Positions 18,275-27,221 of a stretch of DNA of 64,000 nt are shown one piece after another. This stretch comes from Xanthomonas arboricola (GTDB taxonomy: Bacteria; Pseudomonadota; Gammaproteobacteria; Xanthomonadales; Xanthomonadaceae): contig NZ_MIGY01000002.1 of assembly GCF_002940665.1 (NCBI RefSeq), positions 310,001-374,000 on the forward strand, given 5' to 3'. Within the stretch, counting starts at the first letter, position 1. The number at the start of each line of letters is the position of its first letter. A program made the position numbers and the translations under genes. Under the pieces are notes generated by a model, which had not been told where the DNA came from, did not search any database, and was given only the letters and a program-made list of their open reading frames with translations.

Positions 18275-18973
18275 ATGATCACTGTCCACCATCTCAACAA
18301 TTCCCGTTCCCAGCGCGTGCTGTGGCTGCTGGAAGAACTGGCGCTGCCTTACCAGATCGTGCGGCATGAGCGCGATCCAAAGACCATGCTGGCGCCGGCG
18401 GCATTGCGTGCGATCCATCCGCTCGGCAAGTCGCCGGTGGTTGTCGACGGCGATCTGACCGTGGCCGAGTCCGGCGCGATCCTGGAGTTCCTGGCCGAAC
18501 GCTACGACACCGAATGCGCGCTGTCGCCGCCGCCGCGTCCGCTGGAATCGCCCGAGCGCCTGAAGTTCCGTTACTGGATGCATTACGCCGAAGGCTCGGC
18601 GATGCCGCCGTTGTTGATGACGCTGATCTTCGGGCGGATTCGCAGTGCGCCGATGCCGTTCTTCGCCAGGCCGATCGCACGTGCCATCGTGGACAAGGCG
18701 ATGTCGGGCTTTGTCGGTCCGCAGCTCAAACTGCATCTGGACTGGATGGAGCAGTCGCTGCAGGCGAGCGAATGGTTTGCCGGTGAGCGTTTCACTGCGG
18801 CGGACATCCAGATGAGCTTTCCGGTACAGGCCGCGGCTGCGCGCGGCGGCGGGCTGGAAAGCTATCCACGCCTGCGCGCGTTTCTCGCGCGTATCGAAGC
18901 GCGTCCCGCGTACCAGGCCGCGCTGAAGAAGGGCGGCCCATTCGAGCTGATGGGGCGCAAGCCCGTCGCGTGA
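18275..18973 (+). CDS. Glutathione S-transferase family protein
   Basis: Cytosolic GST of 232 residues. The N-terminal thioredoxin-like domain has HHLNNSRSQRVLWLLEEL (the Asn-Ser-Arg-Ser segment is the usual active-site position), the cis-proline region GKSPVVVDGDLTVAESGAIL (glutathione-binding Glu-Ser) and IHPLGKSP. An all-alpha C-terminal domain contains WFAGERFTAADIQMSFP. The ATG at 18275 is preferred to one 9 codons upstream because it starts the fold at MITVHHL. The substrate is unknown. It is convergent with the esterase gene. Confidence 0.9.
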   Translation: MITVHHLNNSRSQRVLWLLEELALPYQIVRHERDPKTMLAPAALRAIHPLGKSPVVVDGDLTVAESGAILEFLAERYDTECALSPPPRPLESPERLKFRYWMHYAEGSAMPPLLMTLIFGRIRSAPMPFFARPIARAIVDKAMSGFVGPQLKLHLDWMEQSLQASEWFAGERFTAADIQMSFPVQAAAARGGGLESYPRLRAFLARIEARPAYQAALKKGGPFELMGRKPVA

Positions 18974-19040
18974 TGCCGCTGTCGCCGTGTCGAGTCTGTG
19001 CCCAGAGAAGCTGCAGGTCGCCGCGCTTGCCGGTGCGCTG

Positions 19041-19082
19041 CTAGGGGTTGGCCAATCCCAAATCCCGATTCCCCAATCCCGC
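19041..19082. repeat. GGGATTGGGGATT-type intergenic repeat (single arm)
   Basis: The 140 bp between the convergent GST and esterase genes contain a run of CCAATCCC, AATCCCGATT and CCCCAATCCCG units. It is one arm of a repeat family also present at 23891-23966, 37926-37964, 53842-53980 and 62713-62861. No matching inverted arm is visible here. Confidence 0.6.
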
Positions 19083-19113
19083 GCCACACAGACTCGCCGG
19101 CAGCGGCCACAAA

Positions 19114-20004
19114 TCAATCGGGCGCCCGACATTGCCGCAGGAACTGCAGCGTGTCGCGCAGCACGGGCGAGCGCTCGGGCGATTTGCGCAGCGCCAGCAC
19201 GATGCCGAGATGGCCCGTGCCCGGGTAGACCTTCAACTCGGCCGTGCCGCCCTTGCGTTGCAGTGCGTGCTGCAACGAGGTGCTGTTCTGCAGCTCGACC
19301 ACACGATCGGCATCGCCGTGCTGCAGCAGCATCGGCGGTTCGTCGCCGCCGACGTAGTGCACCGGCTGCGATTGCTGTTGTGCGGCCGGTGCCTCGCCGA
19401 AGATCTCGATCAGCTCCGGATCGGTCAACGGCAGGAAGTCGTAGGGCCCGGCCAATCCGACCACCCCGCACAGCTGCCGGGGTTGCAGGCCTTGCGTCTG
19501 CAGCCAGCGCGCATCGGTACCCAGCAGCGCGGCCATATGCGCGCCTGCAGAGTGGCCCATCACCGCCAGGCGCGTCGGGTCGCCACCGTAGTCGTGCGCA
19601 TGCCGATAGCCCCAGGCGGTGGCGCCGGCAGCGTCGGACATGAAGCCCTGCAGGCCGACCTGCGGATACTTGCGATAGTCGGCCACCATCGCCACCACGC
19701 CCTGGCGTGCGAGCGCGCGGCCGACCCAGCGGTAGTTGGCGCGCGTCCCGCGCTTCCAGGTGCCGCCATAGAAGAACACCACCACCGGTGCATCCACCGC
19801 GCCGCGCGGCTGGTAGACGTCCAGGGCCAGACCATGCGCCGGATCGAACACCTGGTCGCGGTGCTCGACAATGCCGTCGCGGCTGGAGGCGGCGTTGATG
19901 CCGCCGAAGAACACGCTGCTGCAGGCGGTCAGTGTCAGCGAGCCGAGCAGCAGGAGGGTGGGGCGAAACCAGCGATAGGCGCGCGAGGGCATGGGCAATG
20001 TCAT
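19114..20004 (-). CDS. Alpha/beta hydrolase (esterase/lipase-like) lipoprotein
   Basis: The 296-residue product starts with a lipoprotein signal (LLLGSLTLTAC, lipobox LTAC near residue 28), so it is probably membrane-anchored. The alpha/beta hydrolase fold shows the oxyanion-hole region VVVFFYGGTWKRG, the nucleophile elbow MGHSAGAH (about residue 150), LVDGLAG-like VVGLAGPYDFLPL, and the catalytic-acid and histidine regions LLQHGDADRVV and GTGHLGIV. The arrangement resembles BD-FAE-type carbohydrate/feruloyl esterases and kynurenine formamidase-like enzymes. Substrate cannot be assigned. It is divergent from selO by 157 bp. Confidence 0.85.
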   Translation of the reverse strand: MTLPMPSRAYRWFRPTLLLLGSLTLTACSSVFFGGINAASSRDGIVEHRDQVFDPAHGLALDVYQPRGAVDAPVVVFFYGGTWKRGTRANYRWVGRALARQGVVAMVADYRKYPQVGLQGFMSDAAGATAWGYRHAHDYGGDPTRLAVMGHSAGAHMAALLGTDARWLQTQGLQPRQLCGVVGLAGPYDFLPLTDPELIEIFGEAPAAQQQSQPVHYVGGDEPPMLLQHGDADRVVELQNSTSLQHALQRKGGTAELKVYPGTGHLGIVLALRKSPERSPVLRDTLQFLRQCRAPD

Positions 20005-20161
20005 TTGAGGGGCGGGGAGGAATAACGCTGTGGCTGTCGCCGGCGTGTGCAGGACCAGCCCGCTTGCTGGCGGCCAGCTGATCGAAGATACGGTACGTGC
20101 GCAACGCCGGATGCGTGGTTGCCCATGCGAAGTTCACTGTCGCTGGCCTACGCTGGCACGC

Positions 20162-21718
20162 ATGACGACTCTGCAGTTTGACAACCGCCTGCGACAGCAG
20201 CTGCCCGGTGATTCCGAACAAGGTCCACGCCGCCGCGAAGTGCGCGCTGCGTGGTCGACGGTGATGCCGACGCCGGTGGCCGCGCCACGCCTGCTGGCGT
20301 ATTCGGCCGATGTCGCCCAACGGCTGGGGCTGGATGAGGCGGAGATCGGCAGTGCGCGCTTTGCCGAGGTGTTGTCCGGCAATGCGCTGTACCCAGGCAT
20401 GCAGCCGTGGGCGGTCAATTATGGCGGGCACCAGTTCGGACATTGGGCCGGCCAGTTGGGCGATGGCCGGGCGATTTCGCTGGGCGAGGCGATCGGGATC
20501 GATGGCGGTCGCTACGAGTTGCAGCTCAAGGGCGCCGGCCCGACCCCTTACTCGCGCGGTGCCGATGGCCGCGCAGTGTTGCGCTCGTCAATCCGAGAAT
20601 TCCTGTGCAGCGAAGCCATGCATCACCTGGGCGTGCCGACCACGCGCGCGCTGAGCCTGGTCACCACCGGCGATGCGGTGATGCGCGACATGTTCTACGA
20701 CGGCCGGCCGCAGCGCGAGCCGGGCGCGATCGTGTGCCGGGTGGCGCCGTCGTTCATCCGCTTCGGCAACTTCGAGCTGCCAAGTGCGCGCGGCGATCTG
20801 GCGCTGCTGCGGCAATGGGTGGACTTCACCATCGCGCGCGACTTTCCGCAGCTGGAAGGTGCTGGCGAGGAGCTCTACGCAGCATGGTTCGCACAGGTCT
20901 GCGAGTGCACCGCGGTGATGGTGGCGCACTGGATGCGGGTGGGCTTCGTGCATGGGGTGATGAACACCGACAACATGTCAATTCTGGGCCTGACCATCGA
21001 TTACGGCCCCTATGGCTGGGTCGACGACTACGACCCGGACTGGACGCCGAACACCACCGATGCGCAGGGCCGCCGCTATCGCTTCGGCACCCAGCCCCAG
21101 GTCGCCTATTGGAACCTGGGGCGCCTGGCGCAGGCGCTGGCGCCACTGTTCGCCGACCAGGCGCGGTTGCAGCAGGGGCTGGATCGCTTCCGCGATACCT
21201 ACCTGGCCTGCGACAGGCGCGACACCGCTGCCAAGTTGGGTCTGGCCGACTGCCGCGACGAGGATCTGCAGTTGATCGATGCGCTGCGCGCGCTGATGCA
21301 CAACGCGGAAATGGACATGACGCTGACCTTCCGCGGCCTGATCGCGTTGGTGCCGGAGCATCCCGATCCTGATCTGTTGCGTGAGGCTTTCTATGACGAG
21401 GACAAGCGCCTCGCGCATGCCGCGCAGTTGCAGGAATGGCTGCAGCGTTACGCTGAGCGGCTGCAGCAGGACACGCTGTCGCCGGAGGAGCGGCGCGAAC
21501 GCATGCGCCTGGCCAACCCGCGCTACGTGCTGCGCAATTATCTGGCGCAGCAGGCGATCGATCTGGCCGAGCAGGGCGATCCGTCCGGCGTGCAGGCGTT
21601 GCTGGAGGTCATGCGTCGCCCGTACGACGATCAGCCGGGCCGCGAGGCGTTTGCCGCGCGGCGGCCGGACTGGGCGCGCGACCGAGCAGGTTGCTCGATG
21701 CTGTCCTGCAGTTCCTGA
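20162..21718 (+). CDS. selO: Protein adenylyltransferase SelO (YdiU)
   Basis: Pseudokinase-fold enzyme that transfers AMP to protein Ser/Thr/Tyr and is linked to redox control. The 518-residue product has [22 protein letters not shown] sequence ([16 protein letters not shown]), the catalytic segment [19 protein letters not shown], and ends with the conserved CSS tail (MLSCSS), where eukaryotic orthologues carry selenocysteine. The start at 20162 ([17 protein letters not shown]) fits the family; the frame is open 44 codons further upstream with no conserved sequence. It is monocistronic between esterase and apt. Confidence 0.95.
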   Translation: MTTLQFDNRLRQQLPGDSEQGPRRREVRAAWSTVMPTPVAAPRLLAYSADVAQRLGLDEAEIGSARFAEVLSGNALYPGMQPWAVNYGGHQFGHWAGQLGDGRAISLGEAIGIDGGRYELQLKGAGPTPYSRGADGRAVLRSSIREFLCSEAMHHLGVPTTRALSLVTTGDAVMRDMFYDGRPQREPGAIVCRVAPSFIRFGNFELPSARGDLALLRQWVDFTIARDFPQLEGAGEELYAAWFAQVCECTAVMVAHWMRVGFVHGVMNTDNMSILGLTIDYGPYGWVDDYDPDWTPNTTDAQGRRYRFGTQPQVAYWNLGRLAQALAPLFADQARLQQGLDRFRDTYLACDRRDTAAKLGLADCRDEDLQLIDALRALMHNAEMDMTLTFRGLIALVPEHPDPDLLREAFYDEDKRLAHAAQLQEWLQRYAERLQQDTLSPEERRERMRLANPRYVLRNYLAQQAIDLAEQGDPSGVQALLEVMRRPYDDQPGREAFAARRPDWARDRAGCSMLSCSS

Positions 21719-21811
21719 CGCGCTCAGACGCAGGTCCGTCGTGACCGCAGCGGCGTGAGTCCGCGCAGCCTAGAATAGGTGGTCCCCACCGGCCCTGACG
21801 CCACCACCACC

Positions 21812-22372
21812 ATGACTGACTGCACCCGCTGCGCCGGCACCAATTCTTCCGGACCCAATCAATGGTCCGAACGGATCCGCGACATCGCCGATTTTCCCAA
21901 GCCGGGCATCGTCTTCAAGGACATCACGCCGCTGCTGTCCGATGGCCCGGACTTCGCTTCCGCGCTGGACGAAATGGCGCAGCCCTGGCGCACCACGCCG
22001 CTGGATGCGGTGCTTGGCATCGAAGCGCGCGGTTTCATCCTGGGTGCGGCGCTGGCGCGCGAGCTGCGCACCGGGTTCGTGCCGGTGCGCAAGCCCGGCA
22101 AATTGCCCGGGCGTACCCTGGTCCAGGAATACGCGCTGGAATACGGGACCGATCGCATCGAGATGCACGAGGATGCGTTGCCACGCGGTGCCCGTGTCTT
22201 GATCGTCGACGACGTGCTTGCCACCGGCGGTACGCTGCGCGCAGCCTTGAGTCTGGCCGCACAGCTGGAGCTGGAAGTGGTCGGCGCGGCGGTGCTGGTG
22301 GAGCTGCTGGCGCTGCAGGGCCGTGAGAAGTGGGCCAACGACGTGCCGTTGCTGGCCACGTTGCGCTATTGA
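21812..22372 (+). CDS. apt: Adenine phosphoribosyltransferase
   Basis: Purine salvage enzyme converting adenine and PRPP to AMP. The 186-residue product shows [21 protein letters not shown] at the N-terminus, [22 protein letters not shown] and the PRPP-binding loop [14 protein letters not shown] (about residues 128-141). The ATG at 21812 adds a short Cys/Thr-rich N-terminal tail ([11 protein letters not shown]) to the core fold. An ATG 11 codons upstream is possible but has no better ribosome-binding site. Confidence 0.95.
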   Translation: MTDCTRCAGTNSSGPNQWSERIRDIADFPKPGIVFKDITPLLSDGPDFASALDEMAQPWRTTPLDAVLGIEARGFILGAALARELRTGFVPVRKPGKLPGRTLVQEYALEYGTDRIEMHEDALPRGARVLIVDDVLATGGTLRAALSLAAQLELEVVGAAVLVELLALQGREKWANDVPLLATLRY

Positions 22373-22501
22373 TCCAGGTGCCTTGCCGATAGGCTTTCTG
22401 AAAACAGGAATGCGCAAGCGTGCGCATCCTCGTGGAGCGTGCGGCAGGCGCTATCGCTGCCGCTCGATCGGTTGGTCGGCAGGGTCGCTGCCGCGCGTTG
22501 A

Positions 22502-23878
22502 TTACAGCTTGCTGACCCGGAACCGGCGTCCTTTGATCTTGCCCGCATGCAGATGCGCCAGCGCCTTGGCGACCTGCGCGCGGGCGATGGCGACATAGGA
22601 GCGGGTGGGGTAGATCGCGATCTTGCCGATCGCCGCGCCCGAGAGCCCGGCTTCGCCGGTCAACGCACCCAGAATGTCGCCGGCACGCAGCTTGTCGGTC
22701 TTGCCGCCGTCGATGCGCAGCGTGGTCATGGCCGCCTGCGGCAGCTGCGCCGGGCGGGCGGTGGCCAAGGGTGCGCGCGACCACTTCAGCGGCTGGCCCT
22801 GTTCGGCTTCCAGCGCCTGCGCGCGGCCGGTCTCGCGCGAGGCCACCAGGCTGAGCGCCAATCCGCGCTTGCCGGCGCGTGCGGTGCGACCGATGCGGTG
22901 GCGGTAGGTTTCGGTATCGGTGGGCAGCTCGTAATTGACCACTGCCGACAGGTCTTCCACGTCCAGCCCGCGTGCGGCCACATCGCTGGCCACCAGCACG
23001 TTGCAGCTGCGGTTGACGAAGCGCACCAGCACTTCGTCGCGGTCGCGCTGTTCCATGTCGCCGTGCAGGGCGAGCGCGGAGAAGCCGAACTCCTGCAGCG
23101 AGCCGGCCACCTCGTCCACTTCCTTGCGGGTATTGCAGAACACCACGCTGGATTCGGGATTGAAGCGCAGCAATAGGCCGGCGACGGCCTTCTGCCGGTA
23201 GGTCGGGTCGACCTCGAAGAATTGCTGGTCGATTTCCGGCGCGTTGTCGGCGCCTTCGACGGTGATTTCGACCGGGTCCTTGAGGATCTCGCGCGCCAGC
23301 GTACGGATGATGTCCGGGAAGGTGGCCGAGAACAGCAGGCTCTGGCGGTGCTTGTCGCAGCGGCTGGCGATCTCGCGGATGGGTTCTTCGAAGCCCATGT
23401 CGAGCATGCGGTCGGCCTCGTCCAGCACCAGCGTGCGCACGCCGCCCAGATGCAGGGCGCGCTTGCGGGCCAGTTCCTGGATGCGGCCGGGCGTGCCGAC
23501 CACCACCTGCGGGTCGTGCGCTTCCAGCGAGGCCAGTTGCGGGCCGAGCGGCATGCCGCCGGTCAGCACCACCAGCTTCATGTTGGGGATGCCGGTGGCC
23601 AGCTTGCGCAGCTGCTTGCCGACCTGATCGGCCAGCTCGCGGGTGGGGCACAGCACCAGCGCCTGCGCGCGGGTCAATGCAGGATCGAGCTTCTGCAGTA
23701 GCCCCAGCCCGAAGGCGGCGGTCTTGCCGCTACCGGTCGGCGCCTGGGCGATGACGTCCAGCCCCTGCAGGATCGGCGGCAGGCTCTGCGCCTGGATGGG
23801 TGTAAGGACGGTGTAGCCAAGGGCGTCGATGCCGGGGGCCAGGGCCGGCGACAGCGGCAGCGCGGAGAATTCGTTCAT
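22502..23878 (-). CDS. dbpA: DEAD-box RNA helicase DbpA
   Basis: ATP-dependent helicase of 50S ribosome assembly that recognises 23S rRNA hairpin 92. The 458-residue product has the Q motif region (GYTVLTPIQAQSLP), Walker A APTGSGKT, the DEAD motif VLDEADRMLD, SATFP, SDVAARGLDV and HRIGRTARAGK. The C-terminal DbpA RNA-binding domain has LRIDGGKTDKLRAGDILGAL and IGKIAIYPTRSYVAI. The start is the ATG at 23878 (MNEFSALPLSPALAPGI); the upstream in-frame extension is translated repeat sequence. It is divergent from uup, with an inverted-repeat element between them. Confidence 0.95.
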   Translation of the reverse strand: MNEFSALPLSPALAPGIDALGYTVLTPIQAQSLPPILQGLDVIAQAPTGSGKTAAFGLGLLQKLDPALTRAQALVLCPTRELADQVGKQLRKLATGIPNMKLVVLTGGMPLGPQLASLEAHDPQVVVGTPGRIQELARKRALHLGGVRTLVLDEADRMLDMGFEEPIREIASRCDKHRQSLLFSATFPDIIRTLAREILKDPVEITVEGADNAPEIDQQFFEVDPTYRQKAVAGLLLRFNPESSVVFCNTRKEVDEVAGSLQEFGFSALALHGDMEQRDRDEVLVRFVNRSCNVLVASDVAARGLDVEDLSAVVNYELPTDTETYRHRIGRTARAGKRGLALSLVASRETGRAQALEAEQGQPLKWSRAPLATARPAQLPQAAMTTLRIDGGKTDKLRAGDILGALTGEAGLSGAAIGKIAIYPTRSYVAIARAQVAKALAHLHAGKIKGRRFRVSKL

Positions 23879-23890
23879 GGCGCATTTTAG

Positions 23891-23966
23891 CGGGAATCGG
23901 GAGTGGGGAATGGGGAATCGCAACGGCGAGGCTTTTCCATTCCCGATTCACCATTCCCGATTCCCG
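23891..23966. repeat. Inverted-repeat element between dbpA and uup
   Basis: The left side is built from GGGAATCGGGA and GGGGAATGGGGAATCG units and the right side from the inverse (TTCCCGATTC, CCATTCCCGATTCCC), separated by a short GCAACGGCGAGGC centre. It fills most of the 100 bp between the two divergent start codons, so it must contain or adjoin both promoters. The GATTCGCAACGGCG junction recurs in the elements near gph and argG, defining a dispersed family. Confidence 0.75.
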
Positions 23967-23978
23967 TACAATCAGCGC

Positions 23979-25871
23979 ATGCCTTTAATCACTCTGCAAA
24001 GCGTCGACTACAGCGTCGGCGGCCCCTTGTTGCTGGAAAAAACCGCCCTCACGATCGAGCCGGGCGAGCGTATCGCCCTGATCGGCCGTAATGGCGCCGG
24101 CAAATCGACCTTGATGAAACTGATTGCCGGCGAGCTCAAGCCCGACGACGGCGAAGTGCGCGTGCAACAGGGCGTGCGCATCGCGCGGCTGGAGCAGGAA
24201 GTGCCGCAGGGTACCGGCGGCAGCGTGTTCGACGTGGTGGCCGACGGCCTGGGCGAACTGGGTCATTGGCTGGCCGAGTTCCATCAGCTCAGCCATGCCG
24301 AGGTGTTCGATGCCGACGCGTTCGGCAAGGTGCAGGCCAAGATCGATGCAGCCGAGGGCTGGGCGCTGGATCAGCGCGTCAGCGAGACGCTGACCAAGCT
24401 GGAACTGGACGGCGATGCGGAGTTTGCGCGGCTGTCCGGCGGCATGAAGCGGCGCGTGCTGCTGGCGCGCTCGCTGGTGTCCTCGCCGGATGTGCTGCTG
24501 CTGGACGAGCCGACCAACCATCTGGACATCGAGGCCATCGACTGGCTGGAGTCGTTCCTGAAGAACTGGAACGGCAGCGTGCTGTTCGTCACCCATGACC
24601 GGCGCTTCCTGCGCGCGTTGGCCACCCGCATCGTCGAGATCGATCGTGGGCAGGTCACCAGCTGGCCGGGCGACTGGGCCAATTACGAGCGTCGCCGCGA
24701 AGAGCGGCTCAATGCGCAGGCGCAGGAAAATGCGCGCTTCGACAAGATGCTGGCGCAGGAAGAAATCTGGATCCGTCAGGGCATCAAGGCGCGGCGTACC
24801 CGCGACGAAGGCCGCGTACGGCGCCTGGAATCGATGCGCAACGAGCGTGTGCAGCGCCGCGACCTGACCGGCAACGTGCGCATGGAAGTCTCGCAGGGCG
24901 AGTCCTCCGGCAAGAAGGTGATCGAGGCCAAGGAGGTCGGCTTCGCGTTCGGTGCGCGCACGATGGTCAAGGATTTTTCGACCATCATCCAACGCGGCGA
25001 CCGGATCGGGCTGATCGGCCCCAACGGCAGCGGCAAGACCACCTTGCTGAAGTTGTTGCTGGGCGATCTGCAGGCGCAGCAGGGCGAGATCCGCATCGGC
25101 ACCAATCTGCAGATCGCCTACTTCGATCAGTACCGTTCCACGCTGCGCGAGGACTGGAGCGCGATCGAGAACGTGGCCGAAGGCCGCGATTTCATCGAGA
25201 TCAATGGCAAGCGCAAGCATGTGCATGCGTATCTGCAGGACTTTTTGTTCACCCCCGAGCGCGCACGTGCGCCGATCACCCGGCTGTCCGGTGGCGAGCG
25301 CAATCGGCTGCTGCTGGCCCGCCTGTTCGCGCAGCCGTCCAACCTGCTGGTGATGGACGAACCGACCAACGATCTGGACGTGGAAACGCTGGAGCTGCTG
25401 GAAGAGTTGCTGGGCGAATATACCGGCACCTTGTTGCTGGTCAGCCATGACCGCGACTTCCTCGACAACGTGGTGACCTCGACGTTGGTGATGGAAGGCG
25501 AGGGCTTGATCGGCGATTACGTCGGCGGGTACAGCGATTCGCTGCGTCAGCGTCGCACTCCGGCGCCCAACGCGATGGCGGTCGCCAAGGCTTCGGCGAC
25601 GGCAGCGGCGACCACGCCGGTGGCGGCTGCGCTGCCGGCCGATGCCGCGCCCAAGCGCAAGCTCAGCTACAAGGACGCGCGTGAGCTGGAGCAGTTGCCG
25701 GCGTTGATCGAAACCCTGGAGCAGCGGGTCGCGGCACTGACCGAGGCGATGAACGACCCGGCCTTCTATCAGCGCGACAGCGCGGCGATGGCCGCGCATA
25801 CCGCCGCATTGGGCGATGCGCAGGCGCAGCTGGATGCGGCGTTCGCGCGCTGGAGCGAGCTGGATAGTTGA
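23979..25871 (+). CDS. uup: ABC-F family ATPase, Uup type
   Basis: Soluble duplicated ABC ATPase of the ABC-F group, which acts on ribosomes; Uup is linked to suppression of transposon precise excision. The 630-residue product has two ABC cassettes: GRNGAGKST/LSGGMKRRV/LLLDEPTNHLD and GPNGSGKTT/LSGGERNRL/LVMDEPTNDLD. They are joined by the charged interdomain linker (about residues 240-310). A C-terminal coiled-coil domain (about 555-630, KLSYKDARELEQLPALIETLE) is diagnostic of Uup. The ATG at 23979 is chosen; the frame continues upstream through the repeat element and dbpA antisense sequence. Confidence 0.95.
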   Translation: MPLITLQSVDYSVGGPLLLEKTALTIEPGERIALIGRNGAGKSTLMKLIAGELKPDDGEVRVQQGVRIARLEQEVPQGTGGSVFDVVADGLGELGHWLAEFHQLSHAEVFDADAFGKVQAKIDAAEGWALDQRVSETLTKLELDGDAEFARLSGGMKRRVLLARSLVSSPDVLLLDEPTNHLDIEAIDWLESFLKNWNGSVLFVTHDRRFLRALATRIVEIDRGQVTSWPGDWANYERRREERLNAQAQENARFDKMLAQEEIWIRQGIKARRTRDEGRVRRLESMRNERVQRRDLTGNVRMEVSQGESSGKKVIEAKEVGFAFGARTMVKDFSTIIQRGDRIGLIGPNGSGKTTLLKLLLGDLQAQQGEIRIGTNLQIAYFDQYRSTLREDWSAIENVAEGRDFIEINGKRKHVHAYLQDFLFTPERARAPITRLSGGERNRLLLARLFAQPSNLLVMDEPTNDLDVETLELLEELLGEYTGTLLLVSHDRDFLDNVVTSTLVMEGEGLIGDYVGGYSDSLRQRRTPAPNAMAVAKASATAAATTPVAAALPADAAPKRKLSYKDARELEQLPALIETLEQRVAALTEAMNDPAFYQRDSAAMAAHTAALGDAQAQLDAAFARWSELDS

Positions 25872-26092
25872 CGATCGGGCCGGTGCGCGACTGCGTGCCG
25901 GCCTTGTGGATTCGTGCCTCGAACAGCTTGCAAGCGCGCACACCACGTCCACTGCGCGATGACGGCCGTTCGGACGGCGCGTAGGGTAAAACGCGGGATG
26001 GATACGCGCAGCTCATCGGCGATCATCTGCGTGATGCGTCTGATGGTCGCGCCGTGTACCAGTGGTCTTGCAGTGCGTCTCGAAGGCAGCGC

Positions 26093-26518
26093 CTAGTCGC
26101 AGGCACTCGCAGGCGCCACGAAGGCCGCAAACGTCAGCCCGCGCGCGGCCCAGGCGGTGGCCGCCTCGTCGAGAATATCCAGCAAGGTGTTGCGGTCGTT
26201 CGGTGCAGTGCGGGCCAGCGCATCGGCGCCGTCGATCAGCAGCGCATAGCCATGCGACGCCGGCAGCCATGCCAGATCGCGCAAGGCATCGGAGAGCGCG
26301 TCCCAATTGCGGCCGAAGCTGGCCGGGAAGTCCAGTTGGGTGGCCAGGCGCATCAGCAACCTGTGCTTGTCGCTGCAGCTGGCCAGGTCCACGCGCAGGA
26401 TGTGCAGGCCGGCATCGCGTGCGAGCGCGGCCATGGTGTCCAGGTCGTCGGTCTCGGCTTGATAGACGCCCGATTGCTGCGGGTCGGACAGATCCAGTGC
26501 GAAAGCGCCTGTGCTCAT
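26093..26518 (-). CDS. Barstar-family ribonuclease inhibitor
   Basis: Immunity protein for the adjacent barnase-like RNase. The 141-residue product has the barstar fold signature in its second half: LHILRVDLASCSDKHRLLMRLA, LDFPASFGRNWDALSDAL (the conserved FG.NWDAL motif) and YALLIDGADAL. An N-terminal extension of about 40 residues precedes the barstar core (about 90 residues). It starts inside the stop codon of the RNase gene (ATGA at 26515-26518), so the two are translated together, RNase first. It lacks a signal peptide, as expected for a cytoplasmic inhibitor. Confidence 0.88.
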   Translation of the reverse strand: MSTGAFALDLSDPQQSGVYQAETDDLDTMAALARDAGLHILRVDLASCSDKHRLLMRLATQLDFPASFGRNWDALSDALRDLAWLPASHGYALLIDGADALARTAPNDRNTLLDILDEAATAWAARGLTFAAFVAPASACD

Positions 26519-26964
26519 GGCGCCTGCTCCCCCGCCGGACCCTGGAATGATCTGAAACTCTGGTAATGATCGTCGCTGTAATACCACGCCTGCGGCGGCG
26601 TACCGCCGGTGACGAGACGGCGCGCGCCGCGATCGGGGCTGCCCGGCGTTTCCACGGTGTATTCGTGGTAATAGCCGCGCGGACGCTCGGGCAAGCGCTG
26701 CTCACGATTGCCGAAGACGCTGCCGTCCTGCGGATGCGGAAACGGCCCGCCGCGTTGGATCAATACGATCGTGGCCATTGCCTCGGTCGGTAGAAATCCC
26801 GGCAGCTCTTGCTGCTGCGGCGAGCGTTCGACCGGTGCAGCCGCGGCGATCGGCGCACTGAGCTGTGGCGCGAAGTGCGGCTTGGGCGTCTGCATCGCAC
26901 GCATGCCCCACAACCCGGCGACGAGCAGCACGATGGCGACGATCAGTAAAGCGGGCTTGCGCAT
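26515..26964 (-). CDS. Barnase-like secreted or membrane-anchored ribonuclease
   Basis: Guanyl-specific microbial RNase (N1/T1/barnase family). The 149-residue product begins with an N-terminal hydrophobic segment (MRKPALLIVAIVLLVAGLWG), a signal peptide or anchor. A proline/glutamine-rich linker leads to an RNase domain with LPERPRGYYHEYTV, TPGSPDRGARRLVTGG and YYSDDHYQSFR. The Glu of HEYTV, the Arg of RGARR and the His of DDHYQSF correspond to barnase Glu73, Arg87 and His102, so the active site looks complete. The start at 26964 was chosen for the signal segment. It forms a two-gene operon with barstar, and sodA diverges upstream. Confidence 0.88.
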   Translation of the reverse strand: MRKPALLIVAIVLLVAGLWGMRAMQTPKPHFAPQLSAPIAAAAPVERSPQQQELPGFLPTEAMATIVLIQRGGPFPHPQDGSVFGNREQRLPERPRGYYHEYTVETPGSPDRGARRLVTGGTPPQAWYYSDDHYQSFRSFQGPAGEQAP

Positions 26965-27142
26965 GACAGGTCCGGAAACAGCGTGTGGAGACGGCAGGGC
27001 AAGTATGCCGCTGCACGACTGTGTCGACTTTGAACGCGCCGGGTGGCGAGGCGGTTCACGCCCAAGTAACCGGGGCATGGTGCAAGGTGTGCAGCGGATA
27101 CGACGCGGCATGCGATGGGATGAAGTTTCCCTGCCAACACCC

Positions 27143-27171
27143 TTGGTAAGCGCCGACGCCGTCCCTACCAT
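27143..27171 (+). promoter_or_regulatory. Candidate sigma70 promoter of sodA
   Basis: TTGGTA (27143-27148), a 17-nt spacer, and TACCAT (27166-27171), each four of six consensus bases. Transcription would begin about 27178, giving a leader of about 44 nt that contains a 7-bp hairpin (27183-27189 with 27196-27202) closed by a UUCG-containing loop, then an AGGAG ribosome-binding site before the ATG. Inferred from sequence. Confidence 0.4.
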
Positions 27172-27221
27172 CTACCCCGCAACGCCCGGTCTTCGCCGGG
27201 CGGCAAGCCCAGGAGACACGC

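Noticed and set aside
23985..25952. A 655-codon minus-strand open frame opposite uup
   Set aside because: Antisense shadow of the ABC-F gene. The sequence is His/Gln-rich and repetitive in the same way as other shadows, and no motif is present.
25872..26092. A possible gene fragment on the minus strand in the uup-barstar gap (MIADELRVSIPRFTL)
   Set aside because: It hints at a helix-turn-helix-like segment but is too short and lacks flanking family sequence. No supported call is possible, and the gap otherwise holds nothing clear.
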